From GCA-003244245 sp964250265 (lineage in GTDB: Bacteria > Actinomycetota > Actinomycetes > Mycobacteriales > Pseudonocardiaceae), in assembly GCA_964250265.1 (NCBI GenBank), contig CAXUFG010000189.1, positions 1-10,462 of the forward strand: DNA of 10,462 bases, in the 5' to 3' direction. The translations under genes and the position numbers were made by a program. This document shows, one piece after another, positions 6,703 to 10,462 of this stretch (positions are counted from its first letter, which is position 1; each line of letters begins with the position of its first letter). The notes under the pieces were generated by a model that saw nothing but the letters and a program-made list of their open reading frames with translations, made no database searches and was not told the DNA's origin.

Positions 6703-6733
6703 CCGGGCCACGTCGCGAGGCAGCAAGATGGCC

Positions 6734-7687
6734 TCAGCCGGAGCCGGCGAGTGGTCGATCACCGATCCCGACGACGGAGCGGGTGGCTTGCTGCCCGGTC
6801 CGGGCGAAGCAGGCGGCGTGGTATGCACCCTTCTCGGCCCAGCCCCACGTCTTGTCACCGGTATGGACCTGGGCTAGCAGCGTGATGTCCGCCCGGCTGT
6901 GACCGGGCAGGGAACCGAAGATCCGCCCGCACAAGCCGTCGAGCACTGCCCAATCCTTGGCGGCCGCGGAAACAGAATTGAAGCGATCCAGGAACGCCTG
7001 GTCGAGGCCGGGCACCAGACCGGTGAACTGGGCAAGGTTGAGGTGGCCCAAATACTCGCGGTCGTGCGGCTCCGTGCACGGCACCCGCTTCTCCCGCTGA
7101 TCCGCCACTGTGTTCAGCACCACTGGGCTCATCGCACAGTCGCGAACCTGCAGCGGGACGGCTGCCGGAGCCCTGCCCAGCATCGTCAGCACCGGGCGGT
7201 CCACCGAGATCGCTTGCTCACCGTCAGCCCCAGGCCGTCCGAGCACCTGGTAGCAGGTCACGGTTTTTCTCCCCGCGTCCCAGTCCGCGGCGGGGCTAGC
7301 CTCCAACGCCATATCGCCATAGATCGCGGGGAGCACCACAGCTCGGGGGGTCAGCGAGCTTCCCAGCTCGCCAAACCCGCTGTAGTCCGACCACGCAGGT
7401 TCACAGAACTCAGTGACCAGCGATAGGTACCGCTGCCGCGCCGGATTGCCTTCCTCCTCGAGCGCACGGCGAGGGGTATTAGCAAAGAGCTCGCTCACAT
7501 CGCGGACCGCGAAGACCTCGACGGAGTGCGGCCGGTCGCAGGGCACCTCAGTACCCCATCCGAACGCCGCGGCGGTTCCGGTCCGGAAACAGTCACCTGC
7601 CCGGACGTCCCGTGCACTGGACCCGCATGCTGCGCTGAGCACTGCGACCGTGGTCAGGATCGCTGCGACGAGGGCCGTACTGCGCAT
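6734..7687 (-). CDS. Septum-formation-type lipoprotein with two four-cysteine modules
   Basis: The protein has 317 residues. The start is ATG at 7687, with AGGAGG ending 10 nt upstream. A GTG at 7708 in frame would add seven charged residues ahead of the signal peptide and bury the ribosome site. The signal sequence MRSTALVAAILTTVAVLSAA ends at lipobox Cys21 (LSAAC), so the protein should be lipid-anchored outside the membrane. Two similar modules follow: GDCF...VPCDRPHSVEVF (31-150) and VRDC...VPCTEPHDREY (181-293), each with four Cys (33, 50, 95, 145; 184, 204, 253, 293). The GDCF and CxxPHxxE signatures are those of the actinobacterial 'septum formation' domain; the name comes from distant evidence and the biochemical role is unknown. 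It lies 128 nt downstream of glnE on the same strand, so co-transcription is possible. Confidence 0.87.
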   Translation of the reverse strand: MRSTALVAAILTTVAVLSAACGSSARDVRAGDCFRTGTAAAFGWGTEVPCDRPHSVEVFAVRDVSELFANTPRRALEEEGNPARQRYLSLVTEFCEPAWSDYSGFGELGSSLTPRAVVLPAIYGDMALEASPAADWDAGRKTVTCYQVLGRPGADGEQAISVDRPVLTMLGRAPAAVPLQVRDCAMSPVVLNTVADQREKRVPCTEPHDREYLGHLNLAQFTGLVPGLDQAFLDRFNSVSAAAKDWAVLDGLCGRIFGSLPGHSRADITLLAQVHTGDKTWGWAEKGAYHAACFARTGQQATRSVVGIGDRPLAGSG

Positions 7688-7815
7688 CGGATGTCGCCCT
7701 CCTGGCACGCCGTGCCGGCCAAAACGTGAACAACTAGAGGTGGGATAGCTGCGGCAGCCTACCTACCCCCGATCTGGCCACTCGGCCGCCGTCTCACGGG
7801 ACCCGCAGACCCCGG

Positions 7816-10462
7816 TCACACTCCAAAGGAGCGTTCGACCACAGCGCGGGCCCGCCGGGTGGTTCGGCGGTATTCATCGAGAACCTGGCCGGGATCGTCA
7901 TCAGCGGAGTGGCCCAGCGCCCGGGCCACGGCGGCCAATTCCCGGCCGGAGGTGGGGATCTGATCGACCTGTTTGCCGCGCACCAGAGTCAGCACGTTTC
8001 GGGTCTTGGTAGCGAGCCGCCAGGCAGCTAGCAGGATCTCCACGTCAGTCCTGGCGAGGAGCCCGGTATCGGCGGCGACCCGCAAGGCGGTTGTGGTGGA
8101 CGGGGTACGCAGGGCCGGCACCCGGTGCGCGTGCTGCAGTTGCAGCAGCTGGATGGTCCATTCCACATCGGCCAGCCCGCCGCGGCCGAGCTTGGTGTGA
8201 GTGGTCGGGTCCGCGCCGCGGGGCAGCCGCTCGGAGCCGACTCGGGCCTTCATCCGGCGGATCTCGGTGGTTTGGCGTGCGGTCAGACCGTCCTCGGGGT
8301 AGCGAATCGGGTCGATCATCGCAATGAACCGCTCTCCCAGTTCTGCATCGCCGGCGACAGGAATGGCCCGCAGCAACGCCTGCGCCTCCCAGGTTTGCGC
8401 CCACTGAGTGTAATAGGCCTGGTATGACGACAAGGTGCGCACCAGCGGCCCCGATCGTCCCTCCGGACGCAGCCCGGTGTCGACCACCAGTGGTGGGTCC
8501 TGGCTGGGTGAACCGAGCAGTTTACGCACTGACTCGGCAACGGAGGAGGCGAAGCGGACAGCGTCGGTCTCACTGTATTGGCCGGCTCCAGCACGGGGTG
8601 TGGGCTCACAGACGAACAGAACATCGGCGTCGGAGCTGTAGCCCAGCTCCGCACCCCCGAGACGGCCCATCCCGATCACCGCGACCCGCGCCGGCTCGGC
8701 TTCCCGGCGTTCGATCTCGGCACGCAGGGCCACATCCAGCGCAGCGGCCAGCACCGCGGTCCACACCGAGGACAGCGCAGCGCAGACGGCGTGGACGTTG
8801 AGGAGGCCGAGCAGGTCGGCGGAGGCGATCCGGAACAGCTCGTGGCGGCGCAGCGCCCTGGCCGCCGTCACGGCAGCCCCAAGATCGTGATACCGGCAGG
8901 CGGCGGCGTGCAGCGAGGTCGCCACCTCCGCCGGGTCTCGGCCGGCCATCGCGTCCGGATCGGCGAGTAGCCGCAAGGCCTCCGGTGCGCGAACCAGCAG
9001 GTCGGCTACCATCCGGGAGGTGCCGAGCAGCGCCATCAGCCGTTGCGCGACAGCACCTTCGTCGCGGAGAAACCGCAAGTACCACGGGGTGTCATCGAGC
9101 GCCTCGGACACCCGCCGGTAAGCCGCCAGGCCACGGTCAGGGTCCGGGGTATCGGCGAGGAATTCCAGCAGGGCAGGCAGCAGCGCAGACTGGATCGCGG
9201 CGCGCCTGGACACCCCGTCGGTGAGCGCCCGCAGATGTCCCAGCGCGCCCGGTGGTGAGGCGTATCCCAGCGCGGCCAGCCGTGCCTTCGCCGAGGTCTC
9301 AGTAAGCCGGTATGCCTCGGTAGGCACTCTGGCCACGGCCTCCAGCAGCGGGCGGTAGAACAGCTTTTGATGCAGCCGGCGGGCGCGGTGTGACTGCCGG
9401 ATGTACTCGATGCGTAGCACCCCAAGCGCGTCGTGCCGCCCATCCGGCCGGATGCCCGCCGCGCGGGCCAGCCAGCGCCAGGCCGCGGTGTCGTCGTCGG
9501 CCGGGAGCAGATGGGTACGCCGAAGCTTCTGGAGCTGCAACCGGTGTTCGAGCAGGCGCAGGAACCGGTAGGAGGCTGCCAGGTTCGCGGCGTCGTCGCG
9601 GCCGACGTAACCGCCCTCTGCGAGCGCGGCCAACGCCGCCAGCGTGGCGGTAACCCGCAGCGACTCATCCGTGCGGCCGTGCACCAGTTGCAGCAGCTGC
9701 ACCGCGAACTCCACGTCACGCAACCCACCATGGCCCAGCTTCAGTTCCCGTTCCATCAGGTCGGCGGGGACATGGTCGGCGACCCGGCGGCGCATCGCCT
9801 GGACCTCGGGCACGAAATTCTGCCGATCCGCGGCCGTCCACACCAGCGGCGCCACGGCGTTGAGATACCGGGCGCCGAGTTCGGCGTCGCCCACGACCGG
9901 ACGGGCCTTGAGCAGCGCCTGGAACTCCCAGGTCTTGGCCCACCTCCGGTAGTAGGTGAGGTACCCGTCCAGGGTGCGTACCAGCGCACCGGCTTTGCCC
10001 TCGGGACGCAGCGCCGCGTCGACCTCGAAGCACACCGACGCCACCCGCATCGTCGCCGAGGCCAGCTTAGTGGCAGCTCCCAGGTCATTTTCGGCGTCAC
10101 CGACGAAGATCACGTCGACGTCGGAGACGTAGTTGAGCTCGCCCCCGCCGCACTTGCCCATCCCGATCACGGCCAGCCGTGGCGGCTGCCCACCTGGGGC
10201 GATCTCGGTCGTTGCGACGGCCAGTGCGGCCCGCAGTACGCCGATCGCGAGTTCGGCGAGGGCGTCACCAACCTGCTCGAAGGGCACGACCGGCAACTCA
10301 GGCTCCACTACCGATGCCAGGTCAGCCGCCGCTAGCTCGGCGATCAGGTCGCGGTACACGTCGCGCAGCGCGCGCTGGGCCATCACGCCGATCACCGAGG
10401 CCCGCTCTGAGTCACCGCCCGGCGGCTCCGCGGGGTCCGCGCCGACAGCGGCGAGCAGCCGC
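7816..10462 (-). CDS. glnE: Bifunctional glutamine synthetase adenylyltransferase / adenylyl-removing enzyme (N-terminus outside window)
   Basis: 881 residues are visible. The frame is open to the right edge, and actinobacterial GlnE has about 1000 residues, so roughly 100 N-terminal residues are missing; the GTG at 10395 is internal. GlnE attaches and removes AMP on a glutamine synthetase tyrosine, tuning nitrogen assimilation in response to PII signals. Both nucleotidyltransferase domains are present. The first (removing) has GMGKCGGGELNYVSDVDVIF at 10164-10105; the second (adenylylating) has GMGRLGGAELGYSSDADVLF at 8673-8614. Each is followed by matching blocks, RPEGKAGALVRTL and RPEGRSGPLVRTL, then LKLGHGGLRDVEF and TKLGRGGLADVEW. 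Metal-binding Asp pairs are intact in both, so both activities are expected. The TGA is at 7818-7816. No glutamine synthetase gene is visible in the window. Confidence 0.97.
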   Translation of the reverse strand, partial: RLLAAVGADPAEPPGGDSERASVIGVMAQRALRDVYRDLIAELAAADLASVVEPELPVVPFEQVGDALAELAIGVLRAALAVATTEIAPGGQPPRLAVIGMGKCGGGELNYVSDVDVIFVGDAENDLGAATKLASATMRVASVCFEVDAALRPEGKAGALVRTLDGYLTYYRRWAKTWEFQALLKARPVVGDAELGARYLNAVAPLVWTAADRQNFVPEVQAMRRRVADHVPADLMERELKLGHGGLRDVEFAVQLLQLVHGRTDESLRVTATLAALAALAEGGYVGRDDAANLAASYRFLRLLEHRLQLQKLRRTHLLPADDDTAAWRWLARAAGIRPDGRHDALGVLRIEYIRQSHRARRLHQKLFYRPLLEAVARVPTEAYRLTETSAKARLAALGYASPPGALGHLRALTDGVSRRAAIQSALLPALLEFLADTPDPDRGLAAYRRVSEALDDTPWYLRFLRDEGAVAQRLMALLGTSRMVADLLVRAPEALRLLADPDAMAGRDPAEVATSLHAAACRYHDLGAAVTAARALRRHELFRIASADLLGLLNVHAVCAALSSVWTAVLAAALDVALRAEIERREAEPARVAVIGMGRLGGAELGYSSDADVLFVCEPTPRAGAGQYSETDAVRFASSVAESVRKLLGSPSQDPPLVVDTGLRPEGRSGPLVRTLSSYQAYYTQWAQTWEAQALLRAIPVAGDAELGERFIAMIDPIRYPEDGLTARQTTEIRRMKARVGSERLPRGADPTTHTKLGRGGLADVEWTIQLLQLQHAHRVPALRTPSTTTALRVAADTGLLARTDVEILLAAWRLATKTRNVLTLVRGKQVDQIPTSGRELAAVARALGHSADDDPGQVLDEYRRTTRRARAVVERSFGV

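Noticed and set aside
6703..6733. Bidirectional terminator between the membrane protein and lipoprotein genes
   Set aside because: Only a 5-bp stem (GGCCA with TGGCC) around an 18-nt loop; not convincing.
7704..7716. 13-nt palindrome GGCACG-C-CGTGCC next to the lipoprotein ribosome site
   Set aside because: Symmetric but short, in GC-rich DNA, partly overlapping the ribosome site region; likely chance. No clear promoter or terminator was found in 7688-7815.

Overview
This window comes from a GC-rich actinobacterium. The evidence is the GC-rich base and codon use, the iniB-iniA-iniC dynamin cluster, an actinobacterial-type glnE and a 'septum formation' lipoprotein. A member of the Mycobacteriales/Pseudonocardiales group fits best: IniA and IniC resemble their mycobacterial counterparts, while the IniB-type proteins are very different from the Gly/Ala-rich mycobacterial IniB. 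The genus cannot be fixed from this stretch.

Layout, left to right. (1) 1-511, plus strand: the C-terminal end of a LuxR-type regulator, cut by the left edge. (2) 540-5907, minus strand: four co-directional genes. In transcription order these are a Gly-rich/Asp-His-Asn-rich low-complexity protein (5907-5053), iniB (4885-4106), iniA (3973-2096) and iniC (2096-540). iniA and iniC share one base (TGATG). The two upstream gaps (167 and 132 nt) carry GC-rich hairpins, which suggests graded expression within one operon. (3) 6154-6702, plus strand: a divergent small four-helix membrane protein. (4) 7687-6734, minus strand: a lipoprotein with two four-cysteine septum-formation-type modules. (5) 10462-7816, minus strand: most of glnE, the bifunctional glutamine synthetase adenylyltransferase/adenylyl-removing enzyme, cut by the right edge.

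How the parts may work together. IniA and IniC are a tandem pair of dynamin-like GTPases; mycobacterial IniA is a membrane-remodelling enzyme of the cell-wall-stress (isoniazid-inducible) operon. The two proteins encoded upstream are hydrophilic, cysteine-free, lack signal peptides and share a diverged Asp/His/Asn/Ser-rich cassette. They are the least understood part of the window and the best candidate for undescribed biology: possible disordered, metal-responsive or scaffold partners of the dynamins. The LuxR regulator at the end of the cluster is a plausible controller, as is a 21-nt dyad in front of the first gene, but neither link is shown by the sequence. No tRNA, rRNA, CRISPR array, insertion sequence or attachment site was recognised. 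No gene-free gap exceeds 300 nt.
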